Shown here: positions 42,130 through 51,799 of the stretch, piece after piece
Numbering within the stretch: the stretch's first letter is position 1
Layout: every line of letters begins with the position of its first letter
From: Botrimarina hoheduenensis
Lineage (GTDB): Bacteria; Planctomycetota; Planctomycetia; Pirellulales; Lacipirellulaceae
Direction of reading: 5' to 3'
Assembly (NCBI RefSeq): GCF_007859815.1
Contig: NZ_SJPH01000003.1
Coordinates: 402,311-466,310, forward strand
Length of the DNA stretch: 64,000 nucleotides
Translations under genes and position numbers: made by a program
Notes under the pieces: generated by a model
Databases searched by the model: none
The model's input: the letters and a program-made list of their open reading frames with translations, nothing else
What the model was told of the DNA's origin: nothing

Positions 42130-43215
42130 ATGGCCAACACCGACAACGACCGCAAGGTGGCCCTCATCACGGGCATCACAGGCCAGGATGGCTCTTATCT
42201 GGCTGAGCTGCTGCTCGCCAAGGGCTACGAGGTGTGGGGGATCATCCGCCGCAGCTCGTCTTTCAACACGGGCCGCATCGATCACCTGTATCAGGACCCG
42301 CACGAGCAAGACCGGCGGCTCAAGCTCAGCTACGGTGACCTGGCCGATAGCTCGTCGCTACAGCGGGTGCTGAGCCAGGCTCGCCCCGATGAGGTTTACA
42401 ACCTCGCCGCCCAGTCGCACGTGCAGGTTTCGTTTGAGGTGCCCGAGTACACGGGCGACGTAACCGGTCTGGGTGCCGCCCGGCTGTTGGGTGCCCTCTA
42501 CGAGTTGGGGCTGCACCAAACCCGCTTCTATCAGGCTTCGTCCTCGGAGCTGTACGGCAAGGTGGTCGAGACCCCCCAGTCGGAGACCACCCCCTTCTGG
42601 CCGCGCAGCCCCTACGCGGCCGCCAAGGCGTACGCCTTTTACATGACCCGCAACTACCGCGAGTCTTACGGACTATTTGCGGTGAACGGGATCCTGTTCA
42701 ATCACGAGTCGCCCCGCCGCGGCGAGACCTTTGTCACCCGCAAGATCAGCCGCGCCGCGGCGAAGATCAAGCTGGGCATGCAAGACCGTCTGTACCTGGG
42801 CAACCTCGCCGCGAAGCGCGACTGGGGCTTTGCCGGGGACTACGTCGAGGGGATGTGGCGGATGCTGCAAGCCGAAGAGCCTGACGACTACGTCCTGGCG
42901 ACCGGCGAGACGCACACGGTCCGCGAGTTCTGCGACGTCTGCTTCGGAGAGCTGGGGCTGCCGCTCAACTGGGAAGGCGAAGGCGAGGCCGAACGGGGAA
43001 TCGACGCCGAAGGCCGCGTGCTCGTTGAGGTCGATCCGCGCTACTTCCGTCCGGCCGAGGTCGATCTGCTTTTGGGCGACCCTAGCAAAGCGAAGCGTGA
43101 GTTGGGCTGGGAGCCGAACGTCTCGTTCGAAGAACTGGCCAAGATGATGGTTCACGCCGATCACGACGAGCTCTCGAACAAGACCATCCACGCCACCGCG
43201 AGCGAGGCGTGGTAG
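42130..43215 (+). CDS. gmd: GDP-mannose 4,6-dehydratase
   Basis: I start at ATG 42130 (361 residues); the frame is open upstream but lacks family sequence. NAD(P)-binding [15 protein letters not shown] and the signature [18 protein letters not shown] are near the N-terminus, the catalytic Tyr-x3-Lys in [13 protein letters not shown], then [19 protein letters not shown]. Converts GDP-D-mannose to GDP-4-keto-6-deoxy-D-mannose, the substrate of Fcl. It overlaps the next gene by about 7 nt. Confidence 0.95.
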   Translation: MANTDNDRKVALITGITGQDGSYLAELLLAKGYEVWGIIRRSSSFNTGRIDHLYQDPHEQDRRLKLSYGDLADSSSLQRVLSQARPDEVYNLAAQSHVQVSFEVPEYTGDVTGLGAARLLGALYELGLHQTRFYQASSSELYGKVVETPQSETTPFWPRSPYAAAKAYAFYMTRNYRESYGLFAVNGILFNHESPRRGETFVTRKISRAAAKIKLGMQDRLYLGNLAAKRDWGFAGDYVEGMWRMLQAEEPDDYVLATGETHTVREFCDVCFGELGLPLNWEGEGEAERGIDAEGRVLVEVDPRYFRPAEVDLLLGDPSKAKRELGWEPNVSFEELAKMMVHADHDELSNKTIHATASEAW

Positions 43216-44489
43216 ACGCCGCCGCCGAGCGCGGCGGAGCGACCCCAGCGTCTGCTCGTAAACGATTGTTGGTGATCAGCCAGGTCTACCCGCCCGATCC
43301 CGCGGCGGTCGGCCAGTATCTGGCCGAAGCCTCGGCAGCGATCGCCAAGCGGGGCATGGAGGTCCGGGTGCTGACCTCGGCACGGGGCTTTGACGACCCC
43401 ACGGCTAAGTACCCGCCGCGCGAGATGCTCGACGGCGTCGAGGTGATCCGCATGCCGCTCAGCTCGTTCGGCAAACGGAGCATCGCCCACCGCCTGGTCG
43501 GGATGCTCATGTTCCTTGTGCAGACCCTGGTACGCGGACTTTTCACGCCCCGTCTCGGGGCGATCCTGGTAAGCACCTCGCCTCCGCTCGCTTCGGCGGT
43601 GGCCGTATTTATCGGCTGGATTCGTCGAGCGCCGATCACCTACTGGGTGATGGATCTCAACCCCGATCAGATGATCGAGTTGGGCAAGATCAGTGAGCGG
43701 TCGCTGGCCGCGCGGGTATTTGATTTCTTCAACCGGCTGATTCTCCGTCGCGCGGCGGGGGTGGTGGCGCTCGACCGTTTTATGGGCGATCGGCTGTGCC
43801 GAAAGCACGATGTCCGCGACAAGCTGACCGTGATGCCCCCCTGGCCGCACGCCGAGCACGGGGGCGGAGTTCCTCACGAGGAGAACCCGTTCCGCAAAGA
43901 GCACGGCCTGGAAGGCAAGTTTGTGGTGATGTACAGCGGCAACCACGCTCTCACCAACCCGATCGAAACGATTCTCGAAGCGGCCCTGCGGATGCAAGAC
44001 CGTACTGAGCTGATGTTTCTCTTCATCGGAGGGGGCGTCCGCAAGAAGTCGGTCGATGACGTCATCGCTCAGCAGCGTCCGACGAACCTCCTGAGCCTGC
44101 CCTATCAGCCGCTCGAGACGATCCGTTATTCGCTCTCCGCGGCGGATGTGCATCTGGTGACGCTCGGCGATCCGGCCGTCGGCTGTGTGCACCCTTGTAA
44201 GGTGTACGGAGCGCTCGCGCTGGGGCGGCCCATCCTGTATGTCGGCCCGCGGCCGAGCCATGTAACCGATCTGCTCGGCGAGGAGACGCCCAGCCAGCGG
44301 ATCGGTTGGGCGCTCGCTCACGGGGACGTCGAGGCGGCGATCGCCGTGCTGGACGCTATCCGCCAGACTCCGCGCGGAGAGCTGGCTGCGATGGGTGCTC
44401 GCGCCGAAGCGCTGGTCCACGAGCGTTTCAACTCCGAGCAAATGATCGACGAGTTCTGCGAAGTCGTGCTCGCGCCGTTGCAGGCCTAG
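43209..44489 (+). CDS. Glycosyltransferase family 4-like protein (GT-B)
   Basis: 426 residues from a GTG at 43209 overlapping the gmd stop, so translation is likely coupled. The N-terminus is [21 protein letters not shown]; a short hydrophobic helix near [14 protein letters not shown] may bind the membrane. The GT-B nucleotide-sugar end shows [20 protein letters not shown] and the [19 protein letters not shown] pattern seen in WbuB-like enzymes. With gmd/fcl just upstream, transfer of fucose or a fucosamine-like sugar is plausible; donor and acceptor are not determined. Confidence 0.85.
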   Translation: MVDAAAERGGATPASARKRLLVISQVYPPDPAAVGQYLAEASAAIAKRGMEVRVLTSARGFDDPTAKYPPREMLDGVEVIRMPLSSFGKRSIAHRLVGMLMFLVQTLVRGLFTPRLGAILVSTSPPLASAVAVFIGWIRRAPITYWVMDLNPDQMIELGKISERSLAARVFDFFNRLILRRAAGVVALDRFMGDRLCRKHDVRDKLTVMPPWPHAEHGGGVPHEENPFRKEHGLEGKFVVMYSGNHALTNPIETILEAALRMQDRTELMFLFIGGGVRKKSVDDVIAQQRPTNLLSLPYQPLETIRYSLSAADVHLVTLGDPAVGCVHPCKVYGALALGRPILYVGPRPSHVTDLLGEETPSQRIGWALAHGDVEAAIAVLDAIRQTPRGELAAMGARAEALVHERFNSEQMIDEFCEVVLAPLQA

Positions 44490-44957
44490 CTAGCGCTCAA
44501 GAATCCACCGCAGACGCCACCCCTCTTGAACGAGGTCACCCGTAGCGAGCACGCCGTCGTCGATCCGCTGGTCGAGCTTGCGCCATTGACCCGAGCCCGT
44601 CGCCGGATCACGGATGTCGATGCTGGCCGTTACGCTGTTAAAATTTTCGTTCCAATCGTAGAGGCCCCCCAAAGGGCAATTCACCGCAAAGAGATTGGGC
44701 CGCAAGTAGTCCTTAAAGTCGACGGGCATGACGCCGTGGGCATCGCCATCGGGCCAGCGGCCATGGTCGCTATAGTACATCTCCGCTGCCAAGGCGATGG
44801 TTTTCAGGTGTTGTCGGGTCGCCTCGATTGCCGCGTCCTTATTTCCCGAGAGAATCTTCGGCACCGCGACCCCCACGAGGATGCCGATCACGAGCATCAC
44901 CGTCACGAGTTCGACGATCGTGAAAGCCGGGCGGATTGGTTTGAGGCAGGGTCGCAT
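44490..44957 (-). CDS. Type II secretion-like pseudopilin
   Basis: ATG at 44957, 155 residues. A class III prepilin leader precedes FTIVELVTVMLVIGILVGVAVPK, with Phe at +1 and Glu at +5 of the mature pilin. The remainder (YYSDHGRWPDGDAHGVMPVDF, NCPLGGLYDWN) resembles small GspG/GspH-like proteins. It converges directly with the glycosyltransferase stop. Probably a minor pseudopilin; no T2SS operon is in the window. Confidence 0.82.
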   Translation of the reverse strand: MRPCLKPIRPAFTIVELVTVMLVIGILVGVAVPKILSGNKDAAIEATRQHLKTIALAAEMYYSDHGRWPDGDAHGVMPVDFKDYLRPNLFAVNCPLGGLYDWNENFNSVTASIDIRDPATGSGQWRKLDQRIDDGVLATGDLVQEGWRLRWILER

Positions 44958-45019
44958 ACGCCAAGCGTAGCTCGCCCCAACGCTCTTGCTGCGACGCGCC
45001 ACGCCGTACAATCGCCCCC

Positions 45020-46009
45020 ATGCAAACTATCGGCACTCACTGGCGGATCGGAGTCGACGAGGCGGGCTACGGACCGAACCTCGGACCGTTGGTGATCGCC
45101 GCTACGGCGTGGCGCGTCCCCAACGAGGGGCCTGCCGATCTGTACGACCGGCTCGCGACGGTTATCGCACGGGCACCCGCCCGGGACGATCGCCTCGTCA
45201 TCGCGGACTCGAAGAGCGTGTACTCTTCTGGCAACCGTTTATCGGGGCCCGGTAGCGGCCTATCGGGTCTCGAAAGACCGGTTCTGGCATCGCTCCGTGA
45301 ATCGCCGGCAAACCTTGCCGAACTGATCGAAAGCTTGGACGCGGACCCCGTCAACCAACGCATCACCCAGCCCTGGCGGGCAAGCCACAACCCTGCCCTG
45401 CCGACAAGCGCTGACCCGGCAGCAGTTGGCCACGCACGAGGGCGGATGAACACCGCTTGCGTCGCGGCCGGCATCAGTCCGCCCTGCCTCGCTGCACGCC
45501 TGGTTTATCCGGCGGAATTTAATGATCTGGTCGATCAACATGCGACCAAAGGCGCGGCGCTATCGCACACCACGCTAAGCCTTGTACGACATGTTCTCGA
45601 AGCATGCAGCGTGGATGTGGAACGGCCAACCGAACCGGTTTACATCACGCTCGACAAGCACGGCGGCCGCAACCGCTACGCGTCGCTGGTGCAACACTGG
45701 CTGCCCGAGGCACCGATCACCGTACTCGAAGAGTCGCGCCCGCAGAGTCGCTATCGGGTTGGCCAGCAAATCGAGCTGTGCTTTCGTAGCAAAGGCGAGG
45801 CGGAGCTACCGGTCGCGTTGGCGTCGATGACCGCTAAGCTGCTCCGCGAGTTAACGATGCTCGGCCTGAACACTTACTGGAAGGCGGAGGTTCCCGGCCT
45901 CAATCCAACGGCGGGCTACCCGCTGGATGCCAAACGTTTCAAAGCGCAGATCGCGGCACGCCAGGCACTGCTTGGTATTGCTGACCACGCTCTCTGGAGA
46001 AACCGATGA
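45020..46009 (+). CDS. RNase HII-like (RNase H-fold) protein
   Basis: 329 residues, ATG at 45020. The N-terminus RIGVDEAGYGPNLGPLVIAA mirrors the metal-binding DEAGRG of RNase HII. Further acids are in VYITLDKHGGRNRY, and the C-terminal ASMTAKLLRELTMLGLN resembles the SIxAKVxRD helix with the final acid present as Glu. The ~110-residue middle is unlike RNase HII, and the protein is ~100 residues longer. It could be an RNA/DNA hybrid nuclease variant. It overlaps the next gene (ATGA). Confidence 0.7.
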   Translation: MQTIGTHWRIGVDEAGYGPNLGPLVIAATAWRVPNEGPADLYDRLATVIARAPARDDRLVIADSKSVYSSGNRLSGPGSGLSGLERPVLASLRESPANLAELIESLDADPVNQRITQPWRASHNPALPTSADPAAVGHARGRMNTACVAAGISPPCLAARLVYPAEFNDLVDQHATKGAALSHTTLSLVRHVLEACSVDVERPTEPVYITLDKHGGRNRYASLVQHWLPEAPITVLEESRPQSRYRVGQQIELCFRSKGEAELPVALASMTAKLLRELTMLGLNTYWKAEVPGLNPTAGYPLDAKRFKAQIAARQALLGIADHALWRNR

Positions 46010-46491
46010 AAGTGTTTATCGCTCGCCACGCTTGGGCAGGAAACTACGGCGACTCGGCCTGGCCCGATGACTCGCAACGTCCGCTCACCGCTGAAGGGGT
46101 CGAGCGCTATCGCGCTGTGGTCGATACGCTTGCCGAGCGCGGGCTCATACCCGAGCGGATCGCCACAAGCCCCTACGTACGCTGCCGCCAGACGGCCGAG
46201 CTGATCGCTGCCGCGACGGGGGCACCGATTGACGATCTGCCCAGCTTAGCCCCGGGAGCTGATCTGGCGACGCTCATCGAGTGGACCGAATCGACCGGGA
46301 CCGAGTCGGTGTGCTGGGTCGGCCACAATCCCGACGTCGAGATCCTAACCGCAGCGCTGATCGGTGATCGCAACGCCGGGGTGCGTTTCGCGAAGGGATC
46401 GATCGCCTGCGTGCGATTCGAAGAAGTAAATCTCGCCCCCGGCTCCGGTGTGTTGGAGTGGCACCTGACGGCCAAGACGCTAGGGTTGTGA
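46006..46491 (+). CDS. sixA: Phosphohistidine phosphatase SixA
   Basis: 161 residues. Histidine-phosphatase motif RHAWAG at the N-terminus and the second His in WVGHNPDVEILT; SPYVRCRQTAE is the conserved SixA segment between them. The ATG overlaps the stop of the RNase HII-like gene, implying translational coupling. SixA removes phosphate from phosphohistidine, for example in two-component or PTS proteins. Small protein with no signal peptide. Confidence 0.9.
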   Translation: MKVFIARHAWAGNYGDSAWPDDSQRPLTAEGVERYRAVVDTLAERGLIPERIATSPYVRCRQTAELIAAATGAPIDDLPSLAPGADLATLIEWTESTGTESVCWVGHNPDVEILTAALIGDRNAGVRFAKGSIACVRFEEVNLAPGSGVLEWHLTAKTLGL

Positions 46492-46551
46492 AAGACGATG
46501 GCGATGCCGCTAGACATTCTGTGTCGGTTGCAACAGATCACGCTAACGTAT

Positions 46552-47034
46552 TCACTGCGGCTCTACGACGATCATAATCTTGTTCCTATTTACCGCCTCA
46601 ACTGTGCAGACTATTCCAGTCGTTTCTGGTGAAGCGTATTTCAGCGAAACGACTCGCATTTGTTTGGCGTGATCGGCGTGTTGCTCACCTAGGTTCTTAG
46701 TAAACTTTCTCGTCCCTGGAGGAAGCGTCTGAAAGAGAATGACGCGATAGTCACCTGCTGCTGCGCCATCTCGCGATTCGTAGGTCCCCAGCGTGAAGCG
46801 ACCCTCTTCATCGATACGGCCACGAGGAGAGGGGCCTGATGTGACTGGTACGAACTCGATGGTCGCGTTACGCACCGGCGACCCCGACGCGAACTTGACA
46901 ACGCCATCGACCTGGTAGAGGGCTGGGTGCCCTTTATTGCAACCGCCCGACGCAACTGCTGAGGCGATCGTAAACAGCGCAACGGAACCCCACCACCAAT
47001 GCCTCAAGTCGACAATCGCGGATCGGCTTGGCAT
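46552..47034 (-). CDS. Lipoprotein with carboxypeptidase-regulatory-like domain
   Basis: I start at ATG 47034 (160 residues). The signal VALFTIASAVASGGC ends in a lipobox. The mature part (YQVDGVVKFASGSPVRNATIEFVP, GRIDEEGRFTLGTYES, AAGDYRVILFQTLPPG) fits the small Ig-like carboxypeptidase-regulatory fold common in planctomycete envelope proteins. The start lies 16 nt after the stop of the DUF1559 protein gene on the same strand, a very common pairing in planctomycetes. No function is known. Confidence 0.8.
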   Translation of the reverse strand: MPSRSAIVDLRHWWWGSVALFTIASAVASGGCNKGHPALYQVDGVVKFASGSPVRNATIEFVPVTSGPSPRGRIDEEGRFTLGTYESRDGAAAGDYRVILFQTLPPGTRKFTKNLGEQHADHAKQMRVVSLKYASPETTGIVCTVEAVNRNKIMIVVEPQ

Positions 47035-47050
47035 TTCTAGCCGGAGCAAT

Positions 47051-48067
47051 CTAGTAGAAGGTGTAACTCGTATAATCCAACTGGAAGGAGTCGTTGCGGC
47101 GGCACAACGAGCCCAGCGTCTCGGTATCGATCTCAACCGAAACCAACCGCACCGCGCCGTCGGCCATGACAAACGGACATACACCCTCGTGCCAACTACC
47201 GAACCCAATGACGGGAACGCTGTCATCGTTGGGCCCGCGAGCGATCCCGATCCCGTAGCCACCGATTCGGGCAAAGGCTGGTAAGTCTCTGCCATTGTAC
47301 ATGGGGCCATTCTCAGGCGCTTCCGAGAGTCGGTCGTGGGGAACGTGCATCTCACCCACTAAGGCGGTTTTACTGACCCCGTCGGTCAAGTCCTTCATCT
47401 GCACCTTGTCGAGCCAACCAACGGGGCGCCCTTCGCGGCAAATAGGTCGGCTTGAAACGATGACCCCGGTGCCATTCCCCCCCCGCCAATAAGAGAACTC
47501 GTCGTCAAACGGGCTTCCTGTGTAGTCTCCATGATTGGCGGCGTAGTCCCCCACGGCACCGCCGACCAGTTGGACAATTTCGGTTCCACTGCAACCGCAG
47601 GGGAAGAAATAGGGCTGCTCGTATTCCCCTGACGGAACGATTGCTTCACTGGGACCCCGACGTGAGGGGCAGATGTACACCGCTGGAACGAACTCGCGAT
47701 CCTGTTGATCGTGCGATTCATAGCCTGCGTAAAGATTCCACCGATCCGCCGCGTCCGCTTCTTCAAGGTAGGGCATGATGCGCACAAGCCACGAGGGCTG
47801 TGTCGTTTCGCAGGCATTCTCGTCGTAATCATTGCGGGCTCGCAGGCGTGCCGGTGGAAAAGCGGTGGACGCCTCGTGGAGCTGGAGCGTCGCCAGCCCC
47901 ATGTTTCGCAGATGGCTCTTACACTGGCTGAGACGGGCTGACTCTCGGGCTTGCTGGACGGCGGGAAGCATCAACCCCACTAGCGAGGCGATGATCGCAA
48001 TCACTACGAGCAGCTCTACCAGTGTGAACGCGGCCCGCACGGCGACCGGTCGATTGTGTTGCGTCAT
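47051..48067 (-). CDS. DUF1559 prepilin-like protein
   Basis: 338 residues. Prepilin leader and helix AAFTLVELLVVIAIIASLVGLMLP, then CKSHLRNMGLATLQLHE, the DUF1559 opening. The C-terminal FGSWHEGVCPFVMADGAVR is the typical H-x9-DG-like end of the family. DUF1559 families are large in planctomycetes and thought to be type IV-like pilins or surface proteins. Followed on the same strand by the small lipoprotein gene. Confidence 0.92.
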   Translation of the reverse strand: MTQHNRPVAVRAAFTLVELLVVIAIIASLVGLMLPAVQQARESARLSQCKSHLRNMGLATLQLHEASTAFPPARLRARNDYDENACETTQPSWLVRIMPYLEEADAADRWNLYAGYESHDQQDREFVPAVYICPSRRGPSEAIVPSGEYEQPYFFPCGCSGTEIVQLVGGAVGDYAANHGDYTGSPFDDEFSYWRGGNGTGVIVSSRPICREGRPVGWLDKVQMKDLTDGVSKTALVGEMHVPHDRLSEAPENGPMYNGRDLPAFARIGGYGIGIARGPNDDSVPVIGFGSWHEGVCPFVMADGAVRLVSVEIDTETLGSLCRRNDSFQLDYTSYTFY

Positions 48068-48217
48068 AGTCGTGCGTCGCGGGGCTTTGCAGAACGGTAC
48101 CGCCGTGACCCTAGTTTAGCCTCATGAGCCAGATCAAGGCAAACTGTCACAAACCGCAGGCGTCAGCTGCTCTCTAGCAGGTACCAGCAGGCCATCCGCC
48201 GAAAGTAAATTAGGTTT

Positions 48218-49387
48218 TCACTCACCCACAGCTGACCACGCCCTATTAGCGGCTTCGAGCAACCAGTGACGCCCGTCCGGCATCCGATCCTGATGGATCG
48301 CCCAGAAAGAGAGCCCGCCGTACGCCTGCTCGCGGGCCCATTTCGCTTTAGCGTCAACCGAGTTGAGGTCGTCGTAACTGATCACCAGCGGCATCGAGTC
48401 AGGCTGATCTTCGCCCACCGGGGTTAAGGGGGATTGATCGGGGGTGCGTTCGGGGAGCGGCTTGGCCAACCAGGGAGCCCGCGCGGCGTTGTCCCAGGCT
48501 GCGGGCCAACCCTTGCCGGCAAGCTCGCTGACCTGGGCAAAGGAAGGGGCTCCGTGCTTGTCGGCCTGCGACTCGTCGAGCGGTGCATGGAGCGTCGCGG
48601 CGGGCATGGCTCTGCCAAACATCGGCACCCCCATGACGAGCTTCTGCTTCGGCACGCCCCGGGTCTCCCAGTAGCGCATCGCTGCGGAAGCGCTCCGCCA
48701 GGAGCGTTCTGGATCATCGGGTGAAGGAAAGAGCGGAGCGTGGTGGGCCGCCACCTGCGACCAAGGACCGCTCATGTCGTACGCCATCACCTGCAACCAA
48801 TCGACGCTGCGGATGACGCTTTCGGTATTGATCCACTGGCCAAAGTCTTCCGCCGGTGCCACCGCAGCGGTGAGCAAATAGCGGTCCGCACGCTGCTCAC
48901 GCTTGGCCGCGGCGTTGAGCTGCTCGCGCAGCGCGATCAGCAGCCGTGCGTGCGCGTTGCGTGTTTCTTTATTGCGGGGAAACTCCCAGTCGACATCCAC
49001 GCCCGCGTACTTGCCGGTCAGCACAACCTCGACCACCTGCTCGGCAAGTTCCTCGAGGCCCTTCGGCTGGGCGGCCAGTTTCTCAAGGCCCCGCACCGTC
49101 TCGCCTCCGCCGAGTGTCAGCAGCACCGGCACGCCGGCCGCGCGGCCATCGGCCGTTAACGAAGCGTTTGGCACGGCATCGGTCGTGACGAGCTTGCCAG
49201 TGGCGTCCAGACGCAAGAAGGCGTGGCACAGATGGGTCAGTTGCTTCCAAGGGATTTCCTCAACGGGCAGCCCGCCAAACGTGGCGTAGTAGCCGACCAT
49301 GACTCGCTCTGCCGACAAAGACGGCACGCCGATTAGCAGCGCTGTAAACAACAGCCCCCAGCGGGTTATCCGATTCACTCGTCGCAT
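48218..49387 (-). CDS. Secreted glycoside hydrolase family 18 protein (chitinase-like)
   Basis: 389 residues from ATG 49387. A signal peptide (WGLLFTALLIGVPSLSAE) precedes a TIM-barrel with VMVGYYATFGG, the GH18 catalytic strand YAGVDVDWEFP with the acid-base Glu, and YDLNSVDAKAKWAREQ..GGLSFWAIHQD near the end. The first Asp of the usual DxxDxDxE is Ala here; the other three acids are present. The enzyme is likely exported and acts on chitin, peptidoglycan or another GlcNAc glycan. The prolyl oligopeptidase gene lies just upstream on the same strand. Confidence 0.88.
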   Translation of the reverse strand: MRRVNRITRWGLLFTALLIGVPSLSAERVMVGYYATFGGLPVEEIPWKQLTHLCHAFLRLDATGKLVTTDAVPNASLTADGRAAGVPVLLTLGGGETVRGLEKLAAQPKGLEELAEQVVEVVLTGKYAGVDVDWEFPRNKETRNAHARLLIALREQLNAAAKREQRADRYLLTAAVAPAEDFGQWINTESVIRSVDWLQVMAYDMSGPWSQVAAHHAPLFPSPDDPERSWRSASAAMRYWETRGVPKQKLVMGVPMFGRAMPAATLHAPLDESQADKHGAPSFAQVSELAGKGWPAAWDNAARAPWLAKPLPERTPDQSPLTPVGEDQPDSMPLVISYDDLNSVDAKAKWAREQAYGGLSFWAIHQDRMPDGRHWLLEAANRAWSAVGE

Positions 49388-49409
49388 AAAGAATTCTTTG
49401 TTGTCGCGG

Positions 49410-51626
49410 TTAGCGGGCAGGTTCCGATTTTTGTCGGGCCGTGTGCTCCCAGGCGAAAGCCCAAACGTCGGCCGCTTCTTCAATCAGCTTGCTGGTTGGC
49501 TTGCCCGCACCGTGACCGGCCCGGGTCTCGATGCGGATCAGCAGCGGCTCGTCTCCGGCTGAGGAAGTCGTCTGCGCGTGCTGCAGCGCGGCCGCGAATT
49601 TAAAGCTGTGCATCGGCACCACACGGTCGTCCGTGTCGGCGGTCATCACCAGCGTTGCCGGATAAGTGACTCCGGAGCGCACGTTATGATAAGGCGAGTA
49701 TCCGAGCAAAAAATCGACCATCGCCGGATCCGACGAAGAGCCGTACTCATCGCGCCAAAACTGGCCCGCGGTGAATTGATCGAACCGGAGCATGTCCATC
49801 ACTCCCACGGCGGGGAGACACGCACCAAACAAATCGGGGCGTTGCGTCATCACGGCACCCACCAGGAGCCCGCCGTTGCTGCCCCCTTGGATCGCAATCT
49901 GTCGTGGCTGCGTGATCCGCTGCGCACAAAGCCATTCGGCGGCGGCGATGAAATCGTCAAAGACGGTTTGCTTGTTGCCCAGCTTGCCGGCCTCGTGCCA
50001 TGGCTCGCCGTACTCGCCACCCCCTCGCAGGTTGGCAACGGCCAGCACGCCCCCCTTCTCAACCCAAGCCAATCGGCTGGGCGAGTAGCCGGGCGTCAGC
50101 GAGATGGTGAAGCCGCCGTAACCGTACAGCAGCGTGGGATTCTGTCCATCGAGGACCAGATCCTTCTTGTGCATCAAGAAGATCGGCACGCGCGTGCCAT
50201 CTTTGCTCGTATAGAACTCACGGCGGACCGTGTAGCCGGACAAATCCACGCCCGTCTGGGGCGAGAACTGCAACGTTGACTCGCCCGTGGCAATCTCGTA
50301 GCGATAGATCGTGGGCGGAGCGTCGTAGCTCGTGTAGGTGTAGTAAGTCTCGGTCGAGTTCTGCCAGCCGCTAAAACCGCCTACCGAGCCGACGCCCGGC
50401 AAAGGGATTTCGCCCAGCGCCTCGCCGCCAACCGTGTGCAAACGCACCACGCCGGCGACATCTTCCAGATAACCCGCAAAGAGTCGGGCACCGACAAACG
50501 AAACCCATTCGAGCGGCGCGCTGCGTTGCGGAATCACTTCCATCAAGCGCTCGCGGAGCGGACCGCTGTGCGGCCCCTCCAGGTCGATCGTCACCAAGCG
50601 GCGGCGTGGTGCCTGATAGTCGGTGGAAAGATAAAGCCGATCTCCCAGGCACGTGATGGGGCTCCACTCGTTATCAAAATCGTCGGCCAAGCGCGTCCAG
50701 GCGTCGCGCGGATCGCCCTCGACCGCGAGCGGCTGATCAGCGCGGCGGACGTACAAGCGATTCTGGTTGTCCGTGCCGCGGCTGATGAGCAGCAGCAGCC
50801 AGCGACCGTTCTGCGATGCGACCAGATAGCTGCCCCAATCAGGATGATCGGGATCGTTGTACAGCAGTACGTCTTGCGACTGCGGTGTGCCCAGCTTGTG
50901 GAAGTAAACCGCCGGGTTGAGTGACGACGCCTGAAAGGCTTGGCCCTCGGCGGGCTCGGGATACCGCGTGTAGTAAAAGCCGCTTCCGTTGGCGGCCCAC
51001 TGCACGCCGCCGTACTTTATCCAGCGGACCTCGTCAGAAAGTTCCTCGCCCGAGTCGATACGCATGACGCGGGCCGTTTTCCAATCGCTGCCGGCTTCGC
51101 TGCGCAGGTACACCAGCAGCTGACCATCGTGGCTGGCGGTGTAGCCGGCTAGCGCAACCGCGCCGTCGTCGCTCCAGGTGTTGGGGTCGATCAGCACCCG
51201 ACCGTCTTGGCCCGGGTCGTCCGTCAAGAAAACGACCGACTGATTCTGTAGTCCGTCGTTGCGGCGGTAGGTGTAACGGCGCGGGCTTTCGTCCGGCTTG
51301 CCGACCCGTTCGGGCGGGGAACGCCGCTCGTAGTCCCACAGCGCGGTAAGCCGCTCGCGGAAGGCCGCTCGTTCGGGGAGTTTGGTGAGGTATGCCTCGG
51401 TAAAAGCCTGCTGGCGAGCGACCCAGCTGGCGACTCGATCCGACTCGCGAACATCCTCTTCCAGCCAGCGATACGGGTCAGCGACCTCGATCTTCCGTCC
51501 CTCAGGCCCCGCGTAAGTATCAACCGTCGCTTCTCGGTTGGTCTCGGGGTAGGCATGGGGAGCGGCATCGATCATCGGCACGATCAGTACAGACCAAGCA
51601 AACAGGAAACCAAGTTGACGGATCAT
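49410..51626 (-). CDS. Prolyl oligopeptidase (S9A)
   Basis: 738 residues with a signal peptide (LGFLFAWSVLIVPMIDAAPH). An N-terminal beta-propeller part begins DPYRWLEEDVRESDRVASWV. The catalytic domain has G-x-S-x-G as GGSNGG (Ser583), Asp in DTDDRVVP (666/667), and His in RAGHGAGKP near residue 700. The order and spacing are typical of S9A. Likely a periplasmic peptidase cleaving Pro-containing peptides. It ends 22 nt before the GH18 gene start. Confidence 0.93.
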   Translation of the reverse strand: MIRQLGFLFAWSVLIVPMIDAAPHAYPETNREATVDTYAGPEGRKIEVADPYRWLEEDVRESDRVASWVARQQAFTEAYLTKLPERAAFRERLTALWDYERRSPPERVGKPDESPRRYTYRRNDGLQNQSVVFLTDDPGQDGRVLIDPNTWSDDGAVALAGYTASHDGQLLVYLRSEAGSDWKTARVMRIDSGEELSDEVRWIKYGGVQWAANGSGFYYTRYPEPAEGQAFQASSLNPAVYFHKLGTPQSQDVLLYNDPDHPDWGSYLVASQNGRWLLLLISRGTDNQNRLYVRRADQPLAVEGDPRDAWTRLADDFDNEWSPITCLGDRLYLSTDYQAPRRRLVTIDLEGPHSGPLRERLMEVIPQRSAPLEWVSFVGARLFAGYLEDVAGVVRLHTVGGEALGEIPLPGVGSVGGFSGWQNSTETYYTYTSYDAPPTIYRYEIATGESTLQFSPQTGVDLSGYTVRREFYTSKDGTRVPIFLMHKKDLVLDGQNPTLLYGYGGFTISLTPGYSPSRLAWVEKGGVLAVANLRGGGEYGEPWHEAGKLGNKQTVFDDFIAAAEWLCAQRITQPRQIAIQGGSNGGLLVGAVMTQRPDLFGACLPAVGVMDMLRFDQFTAGQFWRDEYGSSSDPAMVDFLLGYSPYHNVRSGVTYPATLVMTADTDDRVVPMHSFKFAAALQHAQTTSSAGDEPLLIRIETRAGHGAGKPTSKLIEEAADVWAFAWEHTARQKSEPAR

Positions 51627-51799
51627 CGGCAGGCCCGAATAGACGGAATCGGCGCGGCGACTGCTGCGAGCGGATTAATTGAACCACATCCTCGCTCGCA
51701 GGACGACGGGCCAGTCACAGGCCGATATGACCGAGCGGGGCGACTTGTCGTGGGTTCTGCCCCTTCTCGCCCCGCCTGCCCCCCGCGCCCGCTCCCCTT

